DNA from: Treponema sp.
GTDB taxonomy: Bacteria; Spirochaetota; Spirochaetia; Treponematales; Breznakiellaceae
NCBI GenBank assembly: GCA_020216655.1
Contig: JAIWNU010000149.1
Location: forward strand, 1 to 13,450
Reading direction: 5' to 3'
DNA length: 13,450 bases
Part shown: positions 1-7,443 of the stretch, piece by piece
How the letters are laid out: each line of letters starts with the position of its first letter
How positions within the stretch are numbered: position 1 is the first letter of the stretch
Program-made: the position numbers and the translations under genes
The notes under the pieces: generated by a model
Told to the model about the DNA's origin: nothing
The model's input: only the letters and a program-made list of their open reading frames with translations
Database searches by the model: none

Positions 1-777
1 CGCGCCCGCAGCGCCCGCAGCGCCCGCAGGGCTTGCCGCAGCAGGCTGTTCATTCGCCGCAGCGGTACCAGTGTTGGCAGCCGACGCAACAGCTGCTGCA
101 TCTAAGGACATCCGCAGCAAGACACCCTTGTCGCTCTTATTTTTTACGAGGTCAGCCACAAATATTTTTACGTCCGCGCTGCCGTCGGCATTGACATCCA
201 GGGGTATTTCCTGACCGAGTTCTACCGAGCTTTCTCCTGCGGGACTGGTCAGAATAACCCGGTCGGTAATCTGGCTTACCTCTATCCTATACTTTTGGGC
301 TCCAAGCTGTACAATTGCCACATCGGAAAGATAATAGCGTTTTTCCATTGTTCCAGAAGAAAGCACATATTCTACAGGCTTACGTACCTTCTGTTCCGTT
401 GCAGTTACATCGGGCTTTGGTTTTAAGACAAAGAAGAGCACCACTCCAAGCACTACCACCGCCGCGCCGGCTCCTGCAAAAAGGGGCCAGCGATGGGCTG
501 GTTTAGGGTCCCGCAGCAATTGTTCCATAGGAACCGGCTGCTCCTGTATCTGGATTGCCTTGTACATGGCAACAAGTTCTTTCGTATCGAGCCCCAGGTA
601 ATCACCATAACTTCTCATAAAACCTAGCAGATAGGTATCTCCGGGGAATTGGGCAAAGTCCTCGGCTTCCAGAGCTTCCAGGTATTTTTTCGGAATGTTA
701 GTATCTCTATATATCTGATCAAAGGTTATGCCCTTTGCTTCTCGAGCGGACCGTAATTTTTCTCCAATCGATTCCAC
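1..777 (-). CDS. RodZ-like membrane protein with N-terminal helix-turn-helix domain (3' end missing)
   Basis: Runs off the left edge; 259 residues are visible. The GTG start at 777 is chosen because a perfect AGGAGG (783-788) sits 5 bases upstream and translation begins directly with the HTH domain. Residues 1-75 match the Xre/RodZ-type helix-turn-helix (SIGEKLRSAREAKGIT, then the NIPKKYLEALE recognition region and a GFMRSYGDYLGLD ending). A basic stretch and one membrane helix follow at about 98-118, then a beta-rich extracytoplasmic part (about 135-225) and an Ala/Gly/Pro-rich tail. RodZ proteins link cytoplasmic MreB filaments to the cell-wall elongation machinery; that role is inferred from architecture. 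Residues 194-202 (DVNADGSAD) resemble a calcium-binding loop. It lies 14 bp after the LolA-like gene on the same strand, so it is probably co-transcribed. Another membrane-anchored HTH protein of similar design is possible. Confidence 0.85.
   Translation of the reverse strand, partial: MESIGEKLRSAREAKGITFDQIYRDTNIPKKYLEALEAEDFAQFPGDTYLLGFMRSYGDYLGLDTKELVAMYKAIQIQEQPVPMEQLLRDPKPAHRWPLFAGAGAAVVVLGVVLFFVLKPKPDVTATEQKVRKPVEYVLSSGTMEKRYYLSDVAIVQLGAQKYRIEVSQITDRVILTSPAGESSVELGQEIPLDVNADGSADVKIFVADLVKNKSDKGVLLRMSLDAAAVASAANTGTAAANEQPAAASPAGAAGAAGA
2..28. repeat. 9-bp tandem repeat, three copies
   Basis: The unit GCGCCCGCA is repeated three times without mismatch inside the RodZ-like gene. On the coding strand it gives a repeating Ala-Gly-Ala pattern in the C-terminal tail. 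The array touches the left edge, so its full copy number is unknown. Such arrays can change length by slippage; because the unit is a multiple of three, this would alter tail length without breaking the frame. Confidence 0.8.
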
Positions 778-791
778 AGACGCCTCCTCTA

Positions 792-1481
792 TTATTCCGC
801 ATCCTTAAAAAGGAAATTGTTATATACGTTTGCCGAAGCAGGAGAATCATAGGCGAAACGGGATTCGCCGATCCCCTGGTTCAGTTTTATTTCTGTAAAA
901 TTAAAAACGATTAAGTCGCCGGCAAGGGTGGTTCCTTCGATGCGGCGAATCAATTTGGTTTCCGGATTAATGCTGAGTTTAAGCTCCCTAAAGCCTTCCG
1001 AGACACTGCGGCGGGTAAGAGTCAGCTTTATAACCAGCTCCGCAGAGCCCTGATCCAGCGGCACCGGATCCGGCCCGATAGTGTATGCACTATTGTAGTT
1101 TTTGCGGAGCAATCCAAGTCCCTGGGCCGAAGCAAGGGCAGCCCCGGAGGCACTGTTGTTTCTTGAGGTTGTCTGGCTTAATACGGCCCGATATTCGGGG
1201 AGGTATACCGTCAGCGTGTCTCCATTATATGCAATAACCTGTTCCTCAGGCTTGGTGAAATCTATTCTGACAAGATTGGGATTTTTATAAATGATGGTAC
1301 CGAACATATCGGTCTTTCCGGCGCTTACCACAATTTTGGCGCTGTAATCCTTGACTGTGCCATACACTTCAGCAACCAGAGACAAATATTTATCGGCTGT
1401 TAAAATTTCCTGACCATGGACGGCAAATACACTTACCAATCCCACAAATACCGCAAACACAAAGGTGGACACTCGTCTCAC
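792..1481 (-). CDS. LolA-like periplasmic lipoprotein carrier
   Basis: 229 residues. The GTG start at 1481 is supported by a GAGG about 8 bases upstream. Residues 1-24 form a signal peptide: two Arg, a hydrophobic core, then a likely signal peptidase I site after VHG. The mature part shows the LolA/LolB-like pattern: a beta-strand sheet built from GTIIYKNPNLVRIDF, a TKPEEQVIAYNGDTLTVYLP segment and later strands ending in a VFNFTEIKLN-type motif. LolA carries outer-membrane lipoproteins through the periplasm from the LolCDE exporter, which would fit a lipoprotein-rich spirochaete envelope; the role is inferred from family resemblance, and other LolA-fold lipid carriers cannot be excluded. It lies between yhbY (93 bp upstream) and the RodZ-like gene (14 bp downstream). 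Confidence 0.8.
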   Translation of the reverse strand: MRRVSTFVFAVFVGLVSVFAVHGQEILTADKYLSLVAEVYGTVKDYSAKIVVSAGKTDMFGTIIYKNPNLVRIDFTKPEEQVIAYNGDTLTVYLPEYRAVLSQTTSRNNSASGAALASAQGLGLLRKNYNSAYTIGPDPVPLDQGSAELVIKLTLTRRSVSEGFRELKLSINPETKLIRRIEGTTLAGDLIVFNFTEIKLNQGIGESRFAYDSPASANVYNNFLFKDAE

Positions 1482-1514
1482 AGCTTGTACCTCGTTTGAA
1501 TAATGTAGGATTAC

Positions 1515-1543
1515 ATAGTATCCGTTAGGGCTTCAAAGCGCAA
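1515..1543 (-). promoter_or_regulatory. Weak candidate promoter for the LolA-like gene
   Basis: In the 93-bp gap between yhbY and the LolA-like gene, the minus strand shows TTGCGC (1538-1543), a 17-base spacer and TACTAT (1515-1520), about 34 bases before the GTG start. Only 3 of 6 and 4 of 6 bases match the sigma-70 consensus. It would allow the last two genes to be expressed apart from ftsH. No clear terminator hairpin was seen in the gap. Confidence 0.3.
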
Positions 1544-1574
1544 GAGACTAAAGGCAGGACCTTGGTATCAGCGG

Positions 1575-1871
1575 CTATAAGGGCAGATTGATGGACTTTT
1601 TTTCAGGATCATCGGACTGTTTATAAAAGATTGCCACATTACCGATAACCCGCACCAGTTCAGCACCGAGGGATTCTGCGATATGCTCAGACAATACTCG
1701 GCGATCTTCTTTGGATGCAATAAATCTTAGTTTTACCAACTCCCGATTTTGAAGTTCCGCCTCCACAGCCCGCACCACACCTTCGGAAAGGCCTTCTTTT
1801 CCAATCATAACGGTGGGCTGCAGGGTAGATGCAAGGCCGGAAAGATAGTTCCGTTGTTTGCTGTTTAACAT
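1575..1871 (-). CDS. yhbY: YhbY-family CRM-domain RNA-binding protein
   Basis: 98 residues, the normal length for this family. The ATG is supported by GGAGG (1877-1881) 5 bases upstream. The whole protein is one CRM domain: it opens with LNSKQRNYLSGLAS, carries the RNA-binding GxxG-type loop in VMIGKEGLS (about residues 21-29), and has the LRFIASKEDRR and LGAELVRVIGNVAIFYK strands typical of YhbY. E. coli YhbY associates with pre-50S ribosomal particles and is thought to help large-subunit assembly. It lies 14 bp after the thioredoxin-like gene and close to ftsH. In E. coli, yhbY also sits beside the rlmE-ftsH pair, so the neighbourhood is partly conserved, although no rlmE is visible here. 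Confidence 0.93.
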   Translation of the reverse strand: MLNSKQRNYLSGLASTLQPTVMIGKEGLSEGVVRAVEAELQNRELVKLRFIASKEDRRVLSEHIAESLGAELVRVIGNVAIFYKQSDDPEKKSINLPL

Positions 1872-1885
1872 GTATTCCTCCGGCC

Positions 1886-2554
1886 TTATTTATGACCGAA
1901 GAGGGCCTTTTCTGCAATAAGCTCGTCGGTGAAGGGCCAGGGGATTGTGGAACTCGAATCTATAAAAAGGCAAGGCAACTGCCGTGCATCCGAACGATGC
2001 ACCCAGTTGGGAAAATCTTCGACAATCCTGATGGAACCGATAATATGCTCCGTACCAAGACCAGCCTTTTCGGCCTTAATGAGCCGCCAGAGGGCGGCAG
2101 CGGCCTCTATAGAGGTATTCTGATAGCGTGATACGAGGAGATCGATAGTAACCAGCGAACGCGAAGCCTGGCCCGCATGGTTCTGCATATAGGAAAGGAG
2201 TTCCGGTTTTGCTTCTGCAAGGGACCCGAGACCAGTTACTATATCCAGTAAAATATCAAAGCCGTAAACCAAAGGGAGCCCATAAAGGCGGACCTCGGGG
2301 GCATCTTTAGTAGTCAGCACCAGGGCTGGAATCGTATCCAGCCTGAATTTTCGGAGCAAATCGCCGCTTTCTGTGGCATCGCTGATTTCTACGGAGACCC
2401 GGCTGGAAAGCTCAGCCAATTCCTCCGCCAGCTGTCTCACTTCTCGGGACAGGCTGTCTTCGAACCGATGGGTAAAAACATGGATACTGACGGACCGGCG
2501 GATCTGGCCTAAGCGGAGTTCCGCCTCCTTCCGGGCGGCTCTATTTAATACCAT
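1886..2554 (-). CDS. Tandem thioredoxin-fold protein lacking CxxC motifs
   Basis: 222 residues; not firmly assigned to a named family. Two consecutive thioredoxin-like folds can be read. The first (about 20-110) has VSIHVFTHRF, a helix of small and acidic residues, a VSVEISDAT strand, the cis-Pro loop DTIPALVL and a RLYGLPLVYGFD segment that resembles the G-x-P-x-G-Y-E-F signature of the AhpF N-terminal domain and archaeal protein disulfide oxidoreductases. The second (about 133-200) has VTIDLLVSRY, a long helix and the cis-Pro loop RQLPCLFID. Where these families carry CxxC, this protein has none; its only cysteine is Cys195 in the second cis-Pro loop. Classical disulfide exchange is therefore unlikely, and a structural, chaperone or binding role is inferred. 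It lies 31 bp after ftsH and 14 bp before yhbY. The ATG at 2554 has no clear ribosome-binding site and the start is uncertain. Confidence 0.7.
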   Translation of the reverse strand: MVLNRAARKEAELRLGQIRRSVSIHVFTHRFEDSLSREVRQLAEELAELSSRVSVEISDATESGDLLRKFRLDTIPALVLTTKDAPEVRLYGLPLVYGFDILLDIVTGLGSLAEAKPELLSYMQNHAGQASRSLVTIDLLVSRYQNTSIEAAAALWRLIKAEKAGLGTEHIIGSIRIVEDFPNWVHRSDARQLPCLFIDSSSTIPWPFTDELIAEKALFGHK

Positions 2555-2585
2555 AGGTTAAGCATAGGACGAGCCGCCTTTTCCG

Positions 2586-4541
2586 TCAACTAGCCGACAA
2601 GAGGGCCTTGAATTCCTGTTCTTCCAAGGTTTCCTTTTCTAAAAGGTGCTGGGAAATGGTTTCCAGTAAGGGCCTCTTTTCTGCGAGTAAGGCCTTAACC
2701 TTAAGGTAGCGCTCGTTTACTATCCGGGCAATTTCCTCATCTATATACTGTTGGGTCGACTCAGAATATTCCCGGTGCATGACCGGCTCGGCGGCAGAAG
2801 GACCAAGCATGGAAGCCCCCCGCTGGGTCAGCGCCACATGGCGGAACCGGGGACTCATACCATAGTCGGTAATCATCCTGCGGGCAATGTCGGTGGCCTT
2901 CGTTAGGTCATTGGCTGCCCCGGTAGAAATTTTACCGAACACCACATCCTCAGCAGCCCGTCCTCCAAGAAGCACATCAATCTTGCCAAGCAGCTCTTCT
3001 TCGGTCATCAGATACCGGTCTTCCACGGGCATCTGAAGGGTATAGCCAAGGGCCCCAAAACCGCGGGGAACAATGGAAATTTTCTGAACCGGATCGGAAC
3101 CCTTTGTGAAGGCGGCCACCAACGCATGGCCCGTTTCGTGGTAGGCCACAATAGTCCGTTCCTCTTCGTTAATTGCCCGGTTCTTTTTCTGGAGGCCCGC
3201 CACGGTTTTTTCAATGGCCTCGTCAAAATCCTGCTGTTCAACCATTTTTCGACCGGCCCGCACCGCAAGCAGGGCGGCCTCGTTTACTATATTCGCTAAA
3301 TCCGCACCGGCAAAGCCCGATGTTTTGCGGGCTACCTTGCTCAAATCCACTTCGGGAGAAAGCTTTACCGTCCGCGCATGGATCTTAAGAATCGCTTCCC
3401 GCCCTGCCAGGTCGGGCCGGTCCACCAATACCTGCCGGTCAAACCGTCCGGGCCGGAGCAGGGCCGGATCCAATACATCGGGCCGGTTGGTGGCCGCCAG
3501 TATTATGAGCCCGCTGGTGGCATCAAAGCCGTCCATTTCCACAAGAAGCTGGTTCAGGGTCTGTTCCCGCTCGTCATTGCCGCCGATAGCACCGGTGATA
3601 CGGCTTTTGCCTATCGCATCAAGTTCATCAATAAAAATGATACAGGGAGCCTTTTCCCGGGCCTGCTTAAAGAGGTCCCGCACCCGTGCAGCGCCCACAC
3701 CGACAAACATCTCCACAAAATCAGCGCCGCTCATCTTAAAGAAAGGAACCCCCGCTTCTCCGGCCACAGCCCGGGCAAGCAGGGTCTTGCCGGTCCCCGG
3801 AGGACCTACCAGAAGCACACCCTTGGGTATTTTACCCCCAATTTCCGTATACTTCCGTGGGTTTTTAAGGAAGTCTACCACTTCGACCAGCTCTTCTTTC
3901 GCTTCGTCCACGCCGGCCACATCAGAAAAGCGGGTAACCACGTCTCCTTCGGCTACAATGACCGCCCGGTTCTGGCCAATAGACAGGACGTTGTTTCCCA
4001 TGTTGCCCATCCGGCGGATAAGGAGCCGCCAAATAAAGAAGAAAAATGCAAAGGGGAGGACCCAGCTAAAAATAAAGTCTAAAACAGCACTGCCTTCCTT
4101 GGAGACCGCATAGTAGCTGACCTTTTTTTCGTCCATCAATTTAATCAATTCCGGATCGTAAATAGGCACAGTCCGGTATGCCGCTTCTGGCGGAGCATAC
4201 TTCCGGGTGAGCAGATCGGGGGACTGTTTTTTTTCGCTGGTGTAGCCCGTGTAATAGTTGGAATCCAGCTCTACCCGTTTAATTTCACCGGAGGCGATTT
4301 TTGCCTTAAACTCAGAAAAATCTATGGTTGGATTTACGTTATTAAGGAATACATAATTAAAGAGGCTCATCAACACAATGAGCACGACCACATAGCCCAA
4401 AGAAAAACGCCACTGCCAATTGCCAAAGGGGCTATTGCCCGGCACCGGGTCGGGGCTGCCGCCGAAGGGAAAATTAAAGTTCTTTTTAGGGGTGCCCTTT
4501 TTGGGCCGTCTCACCGTTTTGCGTTTCTGCTCATTATTCAT
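2586..4541 (-). CDS. ftsH: ATP-dependent zinc metalloprotease FtsH
   Basis: 651 residues, close to the usual size. It is a membrane-bound hexameric AAA+ protease that degrades misassembled membrane proteins and short-lived regulators. In order: a Lys/Pro-rich cytoplasmic N-terminus of about 44 residues; membrane helix 1 (about 45-66); a periplasmic domain; membrane helix 2 (about 155-175); the AAA domain with Walker A GPPGTGKT (246-253), Walker [10 protein letters not shown] (303-311) and the second region of homology (350-369, ATNRPD to GRFDRQ); and the peptidase domain with HETGH (468-472) and the third zinc ligand Asp545 in [12 protein letters not shown]. All key residues are intact. The start at 4541 is preferred over a TTG 20 codons upstream because AGGAG lies at 4552-4556 and the upstream extension has no family-like features. 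It follows the MscS gene after a 68-bp gap. Confidence 0.98.
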   Translation of the reverse strand: MNNEQKRKTVRRPKKGTPKKNFNFPFGGSPDPVPGNSPFGNWQWRFSLGYVVVLIVLMSLFNYVFLNNVNPTIDFSEFKAKIASGEIKRVELDSNYYTGYTSEKKQSPDLLTRKYAPPEAAYRTVPIYDPELIKLMDEKKVSYYAVSKEGSAVLDFIFSWVLPFAFFFFIWRLLIRRMGNMGNNVLSIGQNRAVIVAEGDVVTRFSDVAGVDEAKEELVEVVDFLKNPRKYTEIGGKIPKGVLLVGPPGTGKTLLARAVAGEAGVPFFKMSGADFVEMFVGVGAARVRDLFKQAREKAPCIIFIDELDAIGKSRITGAIGGNDEREQTLNQLLVEMDGFDATSGLIILAATNRPDVLDPALLRPGRFDRQVLVDRPDLAGREAILKIHARTVKLSPEVDLSKVARKTSGFAGADLANIVNEAALLAVRAGRKMVEQQDFDEAIEKTVAGLQKKNRAINEEERTIVAYHETGHALVAAFTKGSDPVQKISIVPRGFGALGYTLQMPVEDRYLMTEEELLGKIDVLLGGRAAEDVVFGKISTGAANDLTKATDIARRMITDYGMSPRFRHVALTQRGASMLGPSAAEPVMHREYSESTQQYIDEEIARIVNERYLKVKALLAEKRPLLETISQHLLEKETLEEQEFKALLSAS

Positions 4542-4551
4542 TAATAAAACA

Positions 4552-4556
4552 CTCCT
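4552..4556 (-). promoter_or_regulatory. Ribosome-binding site that sets the ftsH start
   Basis: AGGAG on the minus strand, 10 bases before the ATG at 4541. The spacing is slightly long, but it supports this ATG over the in-frame TTG at 4601, which has no comparable site upstream. Confidence 0.6.
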
Positions 4557-4609
4557 ACAATTAAAATACCTAATTTTCCCTCCGGAGGCTATCTTGCACA
4601 ATAAAAAAC

Positions 4610-5440
4610 TTATGCTAAGGGCTGTCTCATAAACACATCCAGCTTTGGATAGGGAATTTCTATTCCCTCCTGGGCAAAACGCCGGTGTATATCGGTCATA
4701 ATGGAGTTCTTTAAATTGAGGAATTCAGACTTTTCGAACCATAACCCCACGAGGATGTTGATACCCGAAGCATCAAATTTATCAAAAAGGATGAGGGGCT
4801 CCGGGTTATCCAGCACATAGGGGTTTTTCGCAGCCACATCCAGCAGTATGCTGCGGACCCGCTCCAGGTCAGATTTGTACCCCACGGTTACCCAAACGTC
4901 GAGCCGCCGAATCGGGAAGCGGGTAATATTGGTCAGATTGGTCTTTATCAGAGTTTCATTAGGGATGCGGATATAACGATTATCGAAGGTCTGGATTTTT
5001 ATTGAAAGGAAATCGATAGATTGAACCACGCCGCTTACATCCCCCACCTGTATGACATCCCCCAGTTGGAAGGGCTTTTCGGATATTAAAAAGAGCCCGG
5101 AAATAACGTTGGATACCGAGGTTTGGGCCGCGAAACCGACCGCAATACCTGCAATACCGGCGGCGCCTAAAAGGGCGCTCAAGTCTACCCCCAGGGCATT
5201 AAAGAGGGTCATGACCGCAACGACATAGCCCGTGTACCGGATCACCTTTTTAATCACAAAAACCCGCGGCTCCGGTACGGCGGTAGAAATCATTTTACCG
5301 ACCACCCGCCGCACAATACTGAAAACCAGCAGAACCAGCACTATGGCAATAGTGGTGCCTAACACCTTATTGTAAAAATCTGCCGAGGTGAATTGGGATA
5401 AAAAATGCGAAATATTAGAAAAAACAAGTTCCGTATTCAT
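4610..5440 (-). CDS. mscS: Small-conductance mechanosensitive channel, MscS family
   Basis: 276 residues, like the compact E. coli MscS. Three membrane helices are visible: about 25-45, 66-84, and the pore-lining TM3 at about 86-118, whose Gly/Ala packing pattern ([17 protein letters not shown], then NVISGLFL) is diagnostic. The cytoplasmic beta domain follows ([28 protein letters not shown], then the alpha/beta domain), ending with the family's [10 protein letters not shown] near the C-terminus. MscS channels open under membrane tension and release solutes during hypo-osmotic shock. The start is supported by AGGAG at 5447-5451, 6 bases upstream, which overlaps the stop codon of the preceding DUF432-like gene. 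This implies tight translational coupling and suggests the two proteins are made together. Confidence 0.95.
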   Translation of the reverse strand: MNTELVFSNISHFLSQFTSADFYNKVLGTTIAIVLVLLVFSIVRRVVGKMISTAVPEPRVFVIKKVIRYTGYVVAVMTLFNALGVDLSALLGAAGIAGIAVGFAAQTSVSNVISGLFLISEKPFQLGDVIQVGDVSGVVQSIDFLSIKIQTFDNRYIRIPNETLIKTNLTNITRFPIRRLDVWVTVGYKSDLERVRSILLDVAAKNPYVLDNPEPLILFDKFDASGINILVGLWFEKSEFLNLKNSIMTDIHRRFAQEGIEIPYPKLDVFMRQPLA

Positions 5441-5449
5441 GCAAGACTC

Positions 5450-6265
5450 CTACATGCCGGTAATAGATTTCAGGAAATTCATGCCCCGCCGGACTAGGAG
5501 TTCACTCAATCCTGCCCGGTTACCCGTATGGACCTTTTTCCTATTACGATGGACTGCCGAATCTACACTCATTCTCAGCCCCCCATCGGCGGTTGTATCG
5601 ATAAGCACCGTATCGCCGGTTAGGTAGCCATCCTGCTCATAGATGTTCATGAGGTCTGTAAAAATTGCCAGCCGCTTTAAGTCCAGCTCGTTCTTTGAGG
5701 TGTTTCGGACAAGAATTTCACAATGGATAAGGGATTTACAGGCCGATGAAACTGACATGACATCGATGCCCGTATTCCCGTCCATGGCTTCTGCTGTTGC
5801 AACTTCGCCCTTGCATTGAGGATCCAGCATTAGCGGCAAGGACAGGCAGAGGTCCCCCGATGTCTTGTCCCCGAACCAGGTGGGCGAAAGATTAAAATGC
5901 TGTTTTTCCGCCAATACGGTCCCATCTTCCAGCTCAAATCGGAGGAGCGGCGGCAGGGCTACCGAAAAACGAGCCTCGGCCCCCGGCAGCAGTTTTATTT
6001 CGTTCCGGACCGTGATAAGATAGGGCCGGTTTGCATAATAAGGCCTAAGGGCTACCTTTTTCCCCCTGCCGACCGCAAAAGACACAGGAGCCTCTCCGGG
6101 ATGCTCCACCGGTTCAGGACCTCCCGCATCGGGGCTGAGATCGAGAAAGGAGCCAGAAAGAAAGGCAAGCCGCCATTCTTCACCGTTCTTCCGCAAAAAC
6201 GCGCGGCCCCCATCGAGCCGCCACTCATACCAGGTTATTTCCTGAGGTGCAAAATAATCCCACAT
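5450..6265 (-). CDS. DUF432-like protein of unknown function, upstream of mscS
   Basis: 271 residues; function unknown. No signal peptide or membrane helix is visible, so it is probably cytoplasmic. The N-terminus is rich in aromatics (WDYFAPQEITWYEWRLDGG), and the middle reads as beta strands (ALRPYYANRPYLITVRNEIKL, PPLLRFELEDGTVLAE), with a late VRNTSKNELDLKRLAIFTDLMNIYE segment. The overall pattern resembles DUF432, a family first described from archaea; this assignment is from memory of the pattern and should be treated as likely rather than sure. It is the first gene of the leftward block. Its stop codon overlaps the mscS ribosome-binding site, which suggests a joint role with the channel, for example modulating it. 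The ATG at 6265 has no ribosome-binding site and may be at or near the 5' end of a leaderless mRNA. Confidence 0.7.
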   Translation of the reverse strand: MWDYFAPQEITWYEWRLDGGRAFLRKNGEEWRLAFLSGSFLDLSPDAGGPEPVEHPGEAPVSFAVGRGKKVALRPYYANRPYLITVRNEIKLLPGAEARFSVALPPLLRFELEDGTVLAEKQHFNLSPTWFGDKTSGDLCLSLPLMLDPQCKGEVATAEAMDGNTGIDVMSVSSACKSLIHCEILVRNTSKNELDLKRLAIFTDLMNIYEQDGYLTGDTVLIDTTADGGLRMSVDSAVHRNRKKVHTGNRAGLSELLVRRGMNFLKSITGM

Positions 6266-6273
6266 GCTGTTAA

Positions 6274-6308
6274 ATATAAATAAAAACCGGTATTCTTGTC
6301 ACTTGCAA
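6274..6308 (-). promoter_or_regulatory. Candidate promoter of the leftward DUF432-like/mscS block
   Basis: Two overlapping sigma-70 readings exist on the minus strand: GTGACA (6297-6302), 17 bases, TTATAT (6274-6279); or TTGCAA (6303-6308), 17 bases, TTTTAT (6280-6285). Either places transcription start within about 0-8 bases of the ATG at 6265, which agrees with the missing ribosome-binding site. TTGCAA is its own reverse complement, so it could also serve rightward transcription, but no good matching -10 was found for galT. Confidence 0.35.
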
Positions 6309-6333
6309 AGGATCTTCATTCCATCACAAATCT

Positions 6334-6357
6334 ATGGTACCATCTGGGTACCTTTTT
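6334..6357 (+). promoter_or_regulatory. Twin GGTACC palindromes followed by a T run, upstream of galT
   Basis: GGTACC occurs at 6336-6341 and again at 6347-6352, separated by 5 bases. Because each copy is self-complementary, the pair is both a direct and an inverted repeat and can fold into a 6-bp hairpin; five T bases follow directly. The first copy sits in a longer palindrome, ATGGTACCAT (6334-6343). It lies 24 bases before the galT start. It could be an operator for a dimeric regulator, or a short attenuator in the galT leader. Confidence 0.45.
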
Positions 6358-6381
6358 CAAACCATTTTAACGGAGCATACT

Positions 6382-7443
6382 ATGATGCACTTAGCGGACT
6401 ATCCACAGCGTCGTTACAATCCCTTAGCAGGTGAATGGGTTTTGGTTTCTCCCCACCGTACCAAACGACCCTGGCAGGGACAGGTAGAAAAACCCACCAT
6501 CGATAAGCTGCCTGAATATGACGAAACCTGTTATCTATGCCCCGGAAACGAGCGGGCCGGGGGCGTAAAAAATCCAAAATATGACGGAGTCTTTACCTTT
6601 CCCAACGATTTTGCCGCCCTGCTTCCCGAAGCGCCCGAAGAGTCTATGAACGAAGCTAATGGCCTGTTCCAGGCTGTAACAGAACGGGGCCGCTGCGAGG
6701 TGCTCTGTTTTTCTCCCCGGCATGACCTGACCCTGCCCCGTATGGATCTTGCTTCGATAGAAAAGGTAGTCCGGGTATGGCAGGAAAAATACCGAACCCT
6801 CGGCTCGGATCCCCACATCTCCTATGTGCAAATATTTGAAAACCGCGGTTCCGTCATGGGCTGCTCCAACCCCCACCCCCACGGCCAAATCTGGGCTACC
6901 GAACACCTGCCTGACCTGCCTGCCAAAGAAGATAGCCGCCAGCGGCTTTATAAAAAGGAGCATGGCAGCTGCCTACTCTGCGATTATGTACAGCAGGAAC
7001 TTAAAAAGAACGAACGGATTATCTTCCAGAATGATTCCTTTGTTGCCCTGGTGCCCTTCTGGGCTGTATGGCCCTATGAGGTCATGATACTACCCAAGCG
7101 GCATTTTGCATCCATTGACCAGATGACCGACAAGGAAGTAAGCGATTTTGCGGATGCCCTGAAACGGATGGGGACCCGCTTCGACAACCTATTCCTTACT
7201 TCATTCCCCTACTCCATGGGCTTCCACCAGAAACCCACAAAACCAGTGCAGGACACCGAAGGGGATGCAGCATGGCACTTCCATGTTCATTATTTCCCGC
7301 CCCTCCTGCGAAGCGCCACGGTGCGGAAATTCATGGTCGGCTTTGAACTGCTCGCCATGCCCCAGCGGGATATTACCCCCGAATCTGCCGCAGAACGGCT
7401 GCGCTCCCTTTCAGAAGTCCACTATATGGAGCAGCAGCAATGA
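6382..7443 (+). CDS. galT: Galactose-1-phosphate uridylyltransferase
   Basis: 353 residues, the length of the E. coli-type enzyme. GalT exchanges UMP between UDP-glucose and galactose-1-phosphate in the Leloir pathway through a uridylyl-histidine intermediate. Visible features: [17 protein letters not shown] at the N-terminus; the zinc-binding Cys50 and Cys53 in CYLCPGN; His114 in SPRHDLTL; the active-site HPHGQ at 165-169, with His167 as the expected nucleophile; and the C-terminal domain with [19 protein letters not shown] and [14 protein letters not shown]. All expected metal and catalytic residues are present. The start is set at 6382 because GGAG (6372-6375) lies 6 bases upstream and homology begins there; an in-frame ATG at 6334 lies inside a palindrome and adds unrelated residues. 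It overlaps galK by 4 bp. Confidence 0.98.
   Translation: MMHLADYPQRRYNPLAGEWVLVSPHRTKRPWQGQVEKPTIDKLPEYDETCYLCPGNERAGGVKNPKYDGVFTFPNDFAALLPEAPEESMNEANGLFQAVTERGRCEVLCFSPRHDLTLPRMDLASIEKVVRVWQEKYRTLGSDPHISYVQIFENRGSVMGCSNPHPHGQIWATEHLPDLPAKEDSRQRLYKKEHGSCLLCDYVQQELKKNERIIFQNDSFVALVPFWAVWPYEVMILPKRHFASIDQMTDKEVSDFADALKRMGTRFDNLFLTSFPYSMGFHQKPTKPVQDTEGDAAWHFHVHYFPPLLRSATVRKFMVGFELLAMPQRDITPESAAERLRSLSEVHYMEQQQ

Noticed and set aside
3214..4113. Long open frame of 299 codons on the plus strand opposite ftsH
   Set aside because: It lies wholly antisense to the well-conserved ftsH, reads as low-complexity Ser/Arg/Pro-rich protein with no recognisable domain, and is a typical shadow of a GC-biased gene.
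4579..4588. Perfect palindrome CCTCCGGAGG between mscS and ftsH
   Set aside because: A 10-bp self-complementary sequence with no loop cannot form a hairpin and has no T run; it may be chance, so it is not called as terminator or operator.
4542..4601. N-terminal extension of ftsH from a TTG at 4601
   Set aside because: The 20 extra residues have no family-like features, the TTG has no suitable ribosome-binding site, and the ATG at 4541 has AGGAG upstream.
6334..6381. In-frame upstream ATG for galT
   Set aside because: It sits inside the ATGGTACCAT palindrome without a ribosome-binding site; the GalT homology and a GGAG at good spacing favour 6382.
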